DNA of 12,721 nt, from the NCBI GenBank assembly GCA_045592585.1, contig JAZNVB010000084.1, positions 1-12,721 of the forward strand, in the 5' to 3' direction. Below the pieces are notes generated by a model. It worked only from the letters and a program-made list of their open reading frames with translations. It was not told the DNA's origin and ran no database searches. This DNA is from SIG440 sp045592585. GTDB lineage: Bacteria; Bacillota; Clostridia; Monoglobales; Monoglobaceae. Both the position numbers and the translations under genes were made by a program. Shown here piece by piece: positions 1-6,665 of this stretch; position 1 is the first letter of the stretch, and every line of letters starts with the position of its first letter.

Positions 1-70
1 GCAATTTGAGTGGTACCGCGGGTAAATTACTCGTCTCAAAGAATTTTAAATCTTTGAGACTTTTTCTTTT
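1..70 (+). promoter_or_regulatory. T-box riboswitch, 3' part (antiterminator and terminator)
   Basis: Positions 7-20 read TGAGTGGTACCGCG, matching the hallmark T-box sequence (GGUGGNACCGCG core) that binds the acceptor end of uncharged tRNA. GAGT (8-11) and ACTC (29-32) can close the antiterminator around it. A competing terminator follows: a 10-bp stem (33-42 with 51-60) and a T-rich tail at 61-70. The tail ends 15 bases before the ribosome binding site of the 760-aa ligase gene, so that gene is its evident target. The specifier loop, which would name the amino acid, lies upstream of the window. T-boxes generally switch transcription on when the cognate tRNA is uncharged. Confidence 0.9.
33..70 (+). 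terminator. T-box intrinsic terminator
   Basis: The arms GTCTCAAAGA (33-42) and TCTTTGAGAC (51-60) form a perfect 10-bp stem with an 8-base loop, followed by TTTTTCTTTT (61-70). It is the off-state of the T-box and stops transcription before the gene at 98. Confidence 0.9.
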
Positions 71-97
71 CTCAAGGATAAATTTGGAGGGAAAAAT

Positions 98-2380
98 ATG
101 AAAGAAGAAACAATGACCGGTCTTGATTTTAAAATCAGCGAGGTTGCGGCCAGAATTAAAGAGCTTCGCCACATCAGCGGAATTTCTGTTGAAACGATGG
201 CAAAGCTTACAGGTGTCAGCCGTGAAGAATATGCTGCCTGTGAAGCAGGAACACACGATTTAAGCTTTGCGTTTATTTACCGTTGCGCCCTTGCTTTTAA
301 GGTTGGCGTAACCGATATTATCGAGGGTGTCAGCTCTACTCTTAAATCATACACTGTTACACGACAGGGCGAGGGCAGAAAGATTGAAGAGGCTCACGGT
401 ATGGTTTATTACAATCTGGCATCGGCATTTAAGGGCAGGGTTTCAGAGCCTTTGTATGTTGAATGTAAGTATGACCCCGAGGCAGAGCAGAGAGATATTG
501 AGCTTACAACCCATGCGGGCCAGGAGCTTGACATTGTTGTAAGTGGTGCATTGAAAATTCAGATTGGCGCACATACCGAGGTACTCCATGCAGGAGATAC
601 AGTTTATTTTGACAGTTCAACTCCCCACGGAATGATTGCTGTTGAAGGACAGGATACAGTTTTCTATGCTATCGTTCTTAACGGAACAGAAACAGAGCAG
701 GCTGAAAAGGGTGTTATGAAATCCAAATATAAGCCACATCAGGAATACAGAAGGGTTTATCACGACTTTATCGATACAACCGAGGACGAAAACGGTGCTC
801 TTGTTTCCATCGACTTTAAGAATGAGGATAGGTTCAACTTTGCATTTGATGTTGTAGACGAAATTGCACGCCGCAAGCCTGAAAAACTGGCAATGCTTTA
901 TGTTTCAAAGAACCATGAAGAAAAGCGCTTTACATTTACCGATTTTATGAAGGAATCTTCACGTTGCGCAAACTATTTCGAGTCTTTGGGCATCAAAAAA
1001 GGTGACAAGGTTATGATGGTTCTCAAGCGCCACTATCAGTTCTGGATTGCGACCCTTGCACTTCAGAAAATCGGTGCAGTTTCAATCCCGGCAAGCTTTT
1101 TGCTTCAGGAGCACGACTATGAGTACCGCTACGAAGCCGCAGGAGTTTCGGCAATTTTGTGTACAGCAGACGATGATATTGCCGACCGTGCAGAAGCGGG
1201 CGCGAAGAATGCAACAACATTGAGAGAAAAGATTATTGTTGGCGGCTCGAAGGATGGCTGGCGTAACTTTGACGAGGAATATAAAGCTTTCCCTGATGTA
1301 TATGAACGCAAAGCAGATTCACCTTGCGGTGATGATGACATGCTTCTTTACTTCACATCAGGTACAACCGGCAATCCCAAAATGGCTCTTCACAGCTTTA
1401 AATATCCTCTTGGTCACTTCCACACAGCAAACTACTGGCATTGTGTTGACCCTGAGGGGCTGCATCTTACAATTTCAGACACAGGCTGGGCAAAGGCGGC
1501 TTGGGGCAAGATTTACGGACAATGGCTGTGCGAGGCAGCACTCTTTGTTTATGATTTTGACAAATTTGATGCGGCAGATATTCTGCCTATGTTTGAAAAA
1601 TACAAAATCACAACCTTCTGTGCTCCTCCCACAATGTACAGAATGTTGATGAAAGAGGATATTTCAAAATACGATATGTCATCAGTTCAGCACGCAACAA
1701 CCGCCGGCGAGGCTTTGAACCCTGAAGTGTTCAAGCAGATTGAAAAGCTGACAGGCCTTAAGATTATGGAAGGCTTTGGACAAACCGAAACCACCTGCCT
1801 TATTGGTAATCTCTATGGCAGAGAATACAAAATGGGTGCAATGGGCAAGCCCGTTCCCCTTTATGATGTGGATATTGTTGATCCCAACGGAAACAGCGTT
1901 GGTGTTGGTGAAAACGGTGAAATCGTAATCAGAACTGACAAACGTGTACCTTGCGGATTGTTCAAGGGCTATTACCGTGACGAAGAAAAGACCGCCGAGG
2001 TATGGCATGACGGACTTTATCACACAGGCGACGTTGCATATAAGGACGAAGACGGTTTCTACTTCTATGTAAGCCGTATTGACGACGTTATTAAGTCACC
2101 AGGTTACCGTAGCGGACCATTCGAGATTGAAAGTGTTATTATGGAGCTTCCTTATGTTCTGGAATGTGGTGTATCTGCAGAGCCGGATGAAGTTCGCGGT
2201 CAGGTTGTAAAGGCAAGCATCGTGCTCACCAAGGACACAACCCCCAGCGAAGAGCTGAAAAAGGAAATTCAGAACTACGTTAAAGAACACACCGCACCTT
2301 ACAAATACCCCAGAATTGTGGTGTTCCGTGATGAACTTCCCAAAACTACAAGTGGCAAGATAATAAGAGCTAAATTGTAA
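98..2380 (+). CDS. XRE-cupin-acyl-CoA ligase fusion (AMP-forming)
   Basis: 760-aa, three-part protein. Residues about 13-76 look like an XRE/Cro helix-turn-helix. Residues about 118-195 form a small cupin barrel (HAGQELDIVVSGALKIQIG, then HAGDTVYFDSSTPHG). From about 240 to the end is an acyl-adenylate synthetase with the nucleotide-binding TSGTTGNPK at 420-428, GFGQTET at 559-565, YHTGD at 641-645 and the C-terminal PKTTSGK ending at catalytic Lys754. All core motifs are intact, so it probably makes acyl-CoA from a carboxylate, ATP and CoA; the ligase part most resembles medium-chain or acetyl-type synthetases. XRE-cupin is normally a stand-alone regulator, so this may be an enzyme that also binds DNA. 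The substrate cannot be read. The start is set by GGAGGG at 86-91. A T-box immediately upstream suggests a substrate linked to amino-acid breakdown (inference). Confidence 0.88.
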   Translation: MKEETMTGLDFKISEVAARIKELRHISGISVETMAKLTGVSREEYAACEAGTHDLSFAFIYRCALAFKVGVTDIIEGVSSTLKSYTVTRQGEGRKIEEAHGMVYYNLASAFKGRVSEPLYVECKYDPEAEQRDIELTTHAGQELDIVVSGALKIQIGAHTEVLHAGDTVYFDSSTPHGMIAVEGQDTVFYAIVLNGTETEQAEKGVMKSKYKPHQEYRRVYHDFIDTTEDENGALVSIDFKNEDRFNFAFDVVDEIARRKPEKLAMLYVSKNHEEKRFTFTDFMKESSRCANYFESLGIKKGDKVMMVLKRHYQFWIATLALQKIGAVSIPASFLLQEHDYEYRYEAAGVSAILCTADDDIADRAEAGAKNATTLREKIIVGGSKDGWRNFDEEYKAFPDVYERKADSPCGDDDMLLYFTSGTTGNPKMALHSFKYPLGHFHTANYWHCVDPEGLHLTISDTGWAKAAWGKIYGQWLCEAALFVYDFDKFDAADILPMFEKYKITTFCAPPTMYRMLMKEDISKYDMSSVQHATTAGEALNPEVFKQIEKLTGLKIMEGFGQTETTCLIGNLYGREYKMGAMGKPVPLYDVDIVDPNGNSVGVGENGEIVIRTDKRVPCGLFKGYYRDEEKTAEVWHDGLYHTGDVAYKDEDGFYFYVSRIDDVIKSPGYRSGPFEIESVIMELPYVLECGVSAEPDEVRGQVVKASIVLTKDTTPSEELKKEIQNYVKEHTAPYKYPRIVVFRDELPKTTSGKIIRAKL

Positions 2381-2384
2381 AAAC

Positions 2385-2422
2385 AAGAGCCGACGCAGAG
2401 TTTTCTGCGTCGGCTCTTTTGG
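2385..2422 (+). terminator. Bidirectional intrinsic terminator
   Basis: A perfect 14-bp GC-rich stem (2385-2398 with 2405-2418) with a 6-base loop lies just after the ligase stop and is followed by T residues. On the minus strand the same stem is followed by a T-rich stretch, so it probably also ends the converging 51-aa gene, whose stop is at 2423. Confidence 0.9.
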
Positions 2423-2578
2423 TTAATTAAAATCTTCCAAATCCTCACCCTTTGGGAATTCTTTTTCACACATATCAAGATACATTTCTTCTGCATCTTG
2501 CTGTGCTTGTTGCAGTTTCTCAATTGTATCGGTAATTTCATTAAAAAGTTTAAAATAAAGTTTTTCAAAATCCGGCAT
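2423..2578 (-). CDS. Small acidic protein, 51 aa, function unknown
   Basis: It begins MPDFEKLYFKLFNEITDTIE and is rich in Glu, Asp and Gln. It looks mostly helical, with no signal peptide or membrane segment. The start at 2578 is preferred over the longer 64-aa reading because a clear AAAGGGGA site (2586-2593) sits 7 bases ahead of it, whereas the extra 13 codons overlap the terminator hairpin of the upstream RNA. It resembles short conserved hypothetical proteins I recall from gut Clostridia, but I assign no function. Its ribosome binding site directly follows the U-tract of the structured RNA at 2598-2760, so expression may depend on read-through of that terminator. No separate promoter was recognised. 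Confidence 0.72.
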   Translation of the reverse strand: MPDFEKLYFKLFNEITDTIEKLQQAQQDAEEMYLDMCEKEFPKGEDLEDFN

Positions 2579-2597
2579 AGTATAATCCCCTTTGTAT

Positions 2598-2628
2598 AAA
2601 AAAAGATGTGTTGCCAAAGCAACACATC
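2598..2628 (-). terminator. Intrinsic terminator of the structured RNA
   Basis: Perfect 10-bp stem (2619-2628 with 2605-2614, loop of 4) followed on the minus strand by seven T residues (2604-2598). It separates the structured RNA from the ribosome binding site of the 51-aa gene. Confidence 0.9.
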
Positions 2629-2760
2629 CAAAAAACGTGTTACTCTGACCTGATTCTGCGACAAATCACAACCGCCCAGCGAAGGAAGATTATATCAGAG
2701 CCACGCTTTTTACATAGCATGGCCCATCACTGAGCAAATTATTAAGTTGTAATTTGTCGC
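2598..2760 (-). ncRNA. Structured RNA, 6S-like fold or leader RNA (~163 nt)
   Basis: Read on the minus strand, the predicted transcript starts near 2760 with GCGACAAATTACAAC (2746-2760). This pairs over 15 positions, with one G-U, with GTTGTGATTTGTCGC (2658-2672). Inside is a large asymmetric bubble (2726-2745 against 2673-2697) and a 10-bp apical hairpin (2716-2725 with 2698-2707, 8-base loop). An intrinsic terminator follows at 2598-2628. Closing stem, central bubble and apical stem is the layout of 6S RNA, and the 3' side of the bubble contains UAUAAU. Against 6S: an alternative pairing (CUCUGAU with GUCAGAG) and the position directly before a small gene fit a regulatory leader. I recognise no known riboswitch core. 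Confidence 0.6.
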
Positions 2761-2767
2761 AAGTACA

Positions 2768-2796
2768 AGTATACCACAAACAAAGGTGAAAATCAA
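2768..2796 (-). promoter_or_regulatory. Sigma-70/A-type promoter of the structured RNA
   Basis: On the minus strand, TTGATT (2791-2796), a 17-base spacer and TATACT (2768-2773), with an extended TG motif just before the -10. The expected start is at 2760-2761, exactly where the long closing stem of the RNA begins. Confidence 0.75.
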
Positions 2797-2847
2797 GCAC
2801 AAAATATTATAACAAATCAGTTATAGAAGATATAACATTATTTATAT

Positions 2848-2876
2848 TTGATTATAATACGGTTCTGTGATATTAT
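2848..2876 (+). promoter_or_regulatory. Putative promoter of the SLH gene
   Basis: TTGATT (2848-2853), a 17-base spacer and TATTAT (2871-2876). The predicted start near 2883 lies inside the large palindrome at 2874-2919, giving a leader of about 160 nt before the gene at 3046. Confidence 0.5.
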
Positions 2877-2919
2877 TTTATATAATAGGAAATTGCGTAA
2901 TTTCCTATTATATAAAATA
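2874..2919. repeat. Perfect inverted repeat, 21-bp arms
   Basis: Left arm 2874-2894 and right arm 2899-2919 are exact reverse complements around a 4-base GCGT loop. The sequence is AT-rich and has no T-run, so it is not a typical terminator. It overlaps the -10 and predicted start of the promoter at 2848-2876, so it could be an operator, a cruciform or a 5' UTR hairpin. Confidence 0.85.
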
Positions 2920-2930
2920 TAAATTTAATG

Positions 2931-3027
2931 CCTGTGCGAAATTTTCGGCTTTGCCGAAACGCACATAGGCAAACAAAGCGTAACTGCTTAGGCCGCCGCC
3001 TGCGGCCAGCGGCAAAGCCGCTTTGTT
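2931..3027. repeat. Tandem GC-rich hairpin element
   Basis: Hairpin A: TTTCGGC (2943-2949) with GCCGAAA (2953-2959), flanked by an outer pairing of 2931-2938 with 2960-2969. Hairpin B: AACAAAGCG (2972-2980) with CGCTTTGTT (3019-3027), enclosing GGCCGC/GCGGCC (2991-2996/3002-3007) and an alternative AGCGGC/GCCGCT stem (3008-3013/3017-3022). The GC content contrasts sharply with the AT-rich flank, as in REP-like intergenic repeats. Its position ends just before the ribosome binding site of the SLH gene. Confidence 0.65.
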
Positions 3028-3045
3028 CTAAAAAGGGGGATTTTT

Positions 3046-5178
3046 ATGAAAAAATGTTTCAGAAGTTTACTTTGTTTCGTACTTACAGCAGCTATGATTT
3101 GCCCGTTTGTGTGCGCTTCAGCGGAAAATACATCAGGCTATACTGATGTAGCCGAGGATTTTTGGGCGTATAAATACATAAATTTATGCACACAAAAAGA
3201 CTTGCTCAACGGTTATCCCGACGGTAGTTTTTTGCCTGAGGGTGATGTTACAAGAGCAGAGGCTATAAAAACTCTTGCAGTTTATTTGCAACGTGATATA
3301 AAGAGCACAGGCACAGACGAGTGGTATATTCCCTATGTAAATGCAGCAAAGGATATATTGCCAAGGGAATGGGCGGGCGAAAATCTTTTGCCCGATACTG
3401 CCATTACAAGAGAGGAGCTTTCGTATTTGCTTGTGAGTGCTCTTGGATATGATGTTGTTGCAGAATACCCCGGGTTGGATGCTTTCTCTGACAAAGCCGA
3501 AATTTCAGAAGTATATGTTTCTTATGTTGCGTCTGCGGTGAAAAACGGACTTTTTTCAGGACACGATAACGGAACAATTGGTGCTAAAGATAATTTAACA
3601 AGAGCAGAGCTTGCTACCTTGTTATGCAGAGCCGAGGATTTGAAAAAAGTCAGAGAGAATATAGAAAATCTTGTGGAGATAAGAGTTCCGGTAGACGAAA
3701 ATGGGATTGCATACAGCGCTTCGGGTCAGTACTTTGTAACCGAAATAGATGCTCCCACAGAGGGCTATTACAAAATGGATGTTGGCTATACAACAGACAA
3801 CTGGATAGGCTATCTTAACATTAACACCCACACACCTGACGGAGAAGTGATAAAATTCTTACAGAGCCTTGTCCACGGACAAAAACAACGAACATTCCTG
3901 ATGTATTTAAAAGCAGGAAAGAACACAATTTATCATTACTATCACACCAAGGATACACAAATAACCCACTTGAAATGTCTTGGAAAAGAAGAAGAATTTA
4001 CTTATGATATATCTCCAAAAACCGAATTACTTTTCCTTGATAATCAAAAGCAACCCAAAACGGTTATAACAAACTATACAGACACATTGGTTAAAGTTGA
4101 AACAGCAGACGGAATGAACATTCCCTTTGAGGCAACCAAGCTTTCTAAAGCAGCACTTTTACGCCCCAAGAATGATATCTTCCTTGATAAAGAGGCGGTA
4201 TATAACCTTGGTGAAGGAGTACATACCCTTTTATATCGTCTTGAAAGCGGAAAGGTTTTAGAACAGGAAATTGAAATAAGAAGAACAACACCCGAAACCA
4301 AGCTTCAGTATATTCATTTTAATGTAGATAAGGCAAATGCAACATTGTTCAAGCTTCCCAACGGCAAGTATTTGCTGGTTGATTCTGCAACCAATGCTAT
4401 GGCAGAAGATAAAGTAGTTCCTTATCTTGAAAAGAATAACATAAAGCTTGACTACTATCTTATCACCCATTTTCACAAGGACCACGTTGGGTTGAAGGAT
4501 GAGATTATAAAATCTCATAATTTAACAGTACCTGATGCAGACAAGGTAACGGAATTGTTAAAAGCAGATAAGGAAAGCCGATACAATTACTTAAAAGATT
4601 TCAGCTACCTCGATTCAACAATGCTGTGTCATTATGACGAGCTTGAAAAAATCTGGGATTTAGGCGGAGTAGATATTGATATACTCAACAGCCGCTTTAA
4701 TGAGAATGGCGAAAAAATGGAAGTTTATAAGTATTCATTTATCAAGAACAATGACCACAATTACGAAAATGCCACATCGGTTTCGTTTATGCTTGACTAC
4801 AACGGATTCCGCTATTATCACGGTGCAGACAACTATGCCTTTTCTCAGGAGAGATATATGTCTGATATGATAAAGGCAAACAGAACCCAGGAGCTCAATT
4901 GCCATTGGTTTTTTGGCAACCACCATTTTATTGTTGATTACAGCCCATTGTTTATCAATACCTTAAATCCCGTAGCGGTTTATGTGCCCAATATTGCATC
5001 AGGGCTTTCGGGACTGTATGACACATACTATAAGCAAGCGGTTGAAAATTATTATTTCTCACACAAACGTCTTGAAAACACTCTTATTTCAAGTGAAACA
5101 GGCAGTGCAAGGGTTTGTGTAAACGGTGCCGACGATTGGTATTATGAAAACCTTTTGGATGAAGATTTGTTTAAATAA
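3046..5178 (+). CDS. Secreted SLH-anchored metallo-beta-lactamase-fold protein
   Basis: 710 aa. Signal peptide at residues 1-26 (KK, hydrophobic core, ASA/EN cleavage). Three SLH repeats follow at about 32-81, 88-137 and 147-195 (for example YTDVAEDFWAYKYI and LLNGYPDGSFLPEGDVTRAE), which bind cell-wall polymer. Residues about 205-400 look beta-rich and are unassigned. The C-terminal third is a metallo-beta-lactamase fold closest in pattern to the ComEC/Rec2 hydrolase domain: HFHKDH at 475-480 for the metal site, GAD at 593-595 and a GNHH motif at 624-627, so the catalytic core looks complete. It should act outside the cell, tethered to the wall; the substrate is unknown, and a nuclease or phosphodiesterase role is possible. 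The start is set by GGGGG at 3035-3039. It appears monocistronic, with a terminator right after it. Confidence 0.88.
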   Translation: MKKCFRSLLCFVLTAAMICPFVCASAENTSGYTDVAEDFWAYKYINLCTQKDLLNGYPDGSFLPEGDVTRAEAIKTLAVYLQRDIKSTGTDEWYIPYVNAAKDILPREWAGENLLPDTAITREELSYLLVSALGYDVVAEYPGLDAFSDKAEISEVYVSYVASAVKNGLFSGHDNGTIGAKDNLTRAELATLLCRAEDLKKVRENIENLVEIRVPVDENGIAYSASGQYFVTEIDAPTEGYYKMDVGYTTDNWIGYLNINTHTPDGEVIKFLQSLVHGQKQRTFLMYLKAGKNTIYHYYHTKDTQITHLKCLGKEEEFTYDISPKTELLFLDNQKQPKTVITNYTDTLVKVETADGMNIPFEATKLSKAALLRPKNDIFLDKEAVYNLGEGVHTLLYRLESGKVLEQEIEIRRTTPETKLQYIHFNVDKANATLFKLPNGKYLLVDSATNAMAEDKVVPYLEKNNIKLDYYLITHFHKDHVGLKDEIIKSHNLTVPDADKVTELLKADKESRYNYLKDFSYLDSTMLCHYDELEKIWDLGGVDIDILNSRFNENGEKMEVYKYSFIKNNDHNYENATSVSFMLDYNGFRYYHGADNYAFSQERYMSDMIKANRTQELNCHWFFGNHHFIVDYSPLFINTLNPVAVYVPNIASGLSGLYDTYYKQAVENYYFSHKRLENTLISSETGSARVCVNGADDWYYENLLDEDLFK

Positions 5179-5194
5179 ATAGCTAATAAAAATC

Positions 5195-5227
5195 GGTGGA
5201 TGCCGCATTTGCGGTATCCACCTTTTT
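5195..5227 (+). terminator. Intrinsic terminator between convergent genes
   Basis: A 12-bp stem with one G-T pair (5195-5206 with 5211-5222), a loop of ATTT and then TTTTT. On the minus strand it is followed, after three bases, by TTTTTATT, so it may also end the converging fucosidase gene. Confidence 0.88.
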
Positions 5228-5240
5228 GTATAGGTGTATT

Positions 5241-6554
5241 TTATTTTAAAATTAGTTCAATAACAGGTATTGTGCAATCGGGCTTTATTCCGGGCACAAC
5301 AATAGTTACACTGCCGTCAGAATTTTCTATAAAATGAATTTCGCTGTTATCGTGCAGGAACTGTGCATAATCAATCTTGCCTGCGGCATCCTTCAGCAGA
5401 ATTTCGCCAAAGGGGTACTCAACAAGATGAATATAAAGTCTTTTTTCATCAACCGATTGGGTAAGCAGTGTACCAAGTGGTGCAGTAAATTCCGGCTCTG
5501 CCATTGTACAGTTATAGATTGACTCGCTGTTATATTTCATCCATTCTTCGTATACCTTAAGTGCCTTGTCTGCACGGGCGTCAAAATATCCTTTTGCTGT
5601 GGGACCGACATTCATAATCAGGTTGCCGCCCTTTGAAACACAGTTTATAAGGGTGCGTATAAGTGCTTCTGGATTTTTCCAGCTCATTTCGTCACGGTAA
5701 TATCCCCAGGAGCCTGAAAAGGTGTGACAAGCTTCCCACACGGCCTTTTCGTCTGTTCCGGGATAAAGGGGCCAGTCAAGAGCAATGCTTTGCTCGGGAG
5801 TTTTTACATCCTGAGGTATGCCAAGACGGTCGTTTATAATAATGCCGGGGCTTAATGCCCTTATCATTTTAACAAGTTCGTCGGTGTCCCAGGTTTCTTT
5901 GGTTGTCCAGGGCATCCAATCCTTGTAATCCTTAAAGAAAAATTCGTTATATTCGTTTCTTATACTTTCCATTGAGGGGTATGTAAAGTCAAACCAGATT
6001 ATATCAATTTTTCCGTAATTGGTAAGAAGCTCTCTTACCTGATTAAACATATATTCTCTGTATCTGCCCATATCGCGCACTTTGTTCATTTCCTCGGCAT
6101 TGGGTGCATTGCGGCGGGGGTGAAAAACATCAATCTGATAATCAGGGTGATGCCAGTCGATAAGGGAGTAGTAAAGTCCCACCTTTAAACCCTCTGCACG
6201 AAAGGCGTCTGCAAATTCTTTTACAAAGTCACGACCTGCCGGTGTGTTGGTAGATTTGTAGTCGGTGTATGCCGAGTCAAACAAGCAAAAACCTTCGTGA
6301 TGCTTGGCGGTAAGAATAGCATACTTCATACCTGCCGCCTTTGCTTTTTTTGCCCACTCGGAGGCATCAAACATATCAGGCTTGAAATTCTCAAAATATT
6401 TATCGTAATGTTCTTCGGTGATTTGCTCACGTGCTTTTATCCATTCGTGGCGAGCGGGCATAGAATAAAGCCCGAAATGTATAAACATACCAAATCTGTC
6501 CTGAACAAACCAGGCGGTTTCGGCGTCGGTCTTTTTTGTTACATAACTTGACAT
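5241..6554 (-). CDS. GH29 alpha-L-fucosidase-like glycoside hydrolase
   Basis: 437 aa, no signal peptide, so probably cytoplasmic. Glycoside hydrolase family 29 is recognised from the N-terminal WFVQDRFGMFIHFGLYS (15-31), TAKHHEGF (82-89), the EGLKVGLYYSLIDWH segment (121-135) and IDIIWFDFTYP, where Asp189 is the expected catalytic nucleophile. The TIM barrel should cover about residues 10-340, followed by a C-terminal beta domain. The family releases terminal L-fucose from glycans, and an intracellular enzyme would act on imported short oligosaccharides. The acid/base residue could not be placed. The start is set by AAGGAG at 6563-6568, 8 bases ahead. The divergent AraC-type gene is its likely regulator; no transporter or fucose pathway gene is in view. 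Confidence 0.88.
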   Translation of the reverse strand: MSSYVTKKTDAETAWFVQDRFGMFIHFGLYSMPARHEWIKAREQITEEHYDKYFENFKPDMFDASEWAKKAKAAGMKYAILTAKHHEGFCLFDSAYTDYKSTNTPAGRDFVKEFADAFRAEGLKVGLYYSLIDWHHPDYQIDVFHPRRNAPNAEEMNKVRDMGRYREYMFNQVRELLTNYGKIDIIWFDFTYPSMESIRNEYNEFFFKDYKDWMPWTTKETWDTDELVKMIRALSPGIIINDRLGIPQDVKTPEQSIALDWPLYPGTDEKAVWEACHTFSGSWGYYRDEMSWKNPEALIRTLINCVSKGGNLIMNVGPTAKGYFDARADKALKVYEEWMKYNSESIYNCTMAEPEFTAPLGTLLTQSVDEKRLYIHLVEYPFGEILLKDAAGKIDYAQFLHDNSEIHFIENSDGSVTIVVPGIKPDCTIPVIELILK

Positions 6555-6665
6555 ATAGATTTCTCCTTTTTATTGCAAAATTTTTTACTTTATGATAAAA
6601 TTACAGTATCACATAAAAGCTTTTATTTGTATGCAAGTTTTAGTATTAAATATGGAGATTTTGAT
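6555..6665. promoter_or_regulatory. Divergent control region, fucosidase / AraC regulator
   Basis: These 111 bases lie between two divergent starts and must hold both promoters. A 14-bp perfect palindrome, ATAAAAGCTTTTAT (6613-6626), sits in the middle. For the plus strand, TTACAG (6601-6606), a 17-base spacer and TATTTG (6624-6629) is a weak candidate that overlaps the palindrome. No convincing minus-strand promoter was picked out. The palindrome is a possible operator, although AraC-type proteins usually prefer direct repeats. Confidence 0.4.

Noticed and set aside
2299..2664. 121-codon minus-strand frame overlapping the ligase end, the terminator and the structured RNA
   Set aside because: It reads through a strong terminator and through the real 51-aa gene in another frame; no recognisable protein features.
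2690..2760. Possible known riboswitch (fluoride, ZTP or purine type) in the structured RNA
   Set aside because: Short matches such as GAUGGGCC and CUGGGCG were considered, but the conserved cores of these classes are not present and the downstream gene does not fit.
6573..6665. 31-residue N-terminal extension of the AraC-type regulator
   Set aside because: No ribosome binding site, and it would occupy the shared promoter region; GGAG precedes the ATG at 6666.
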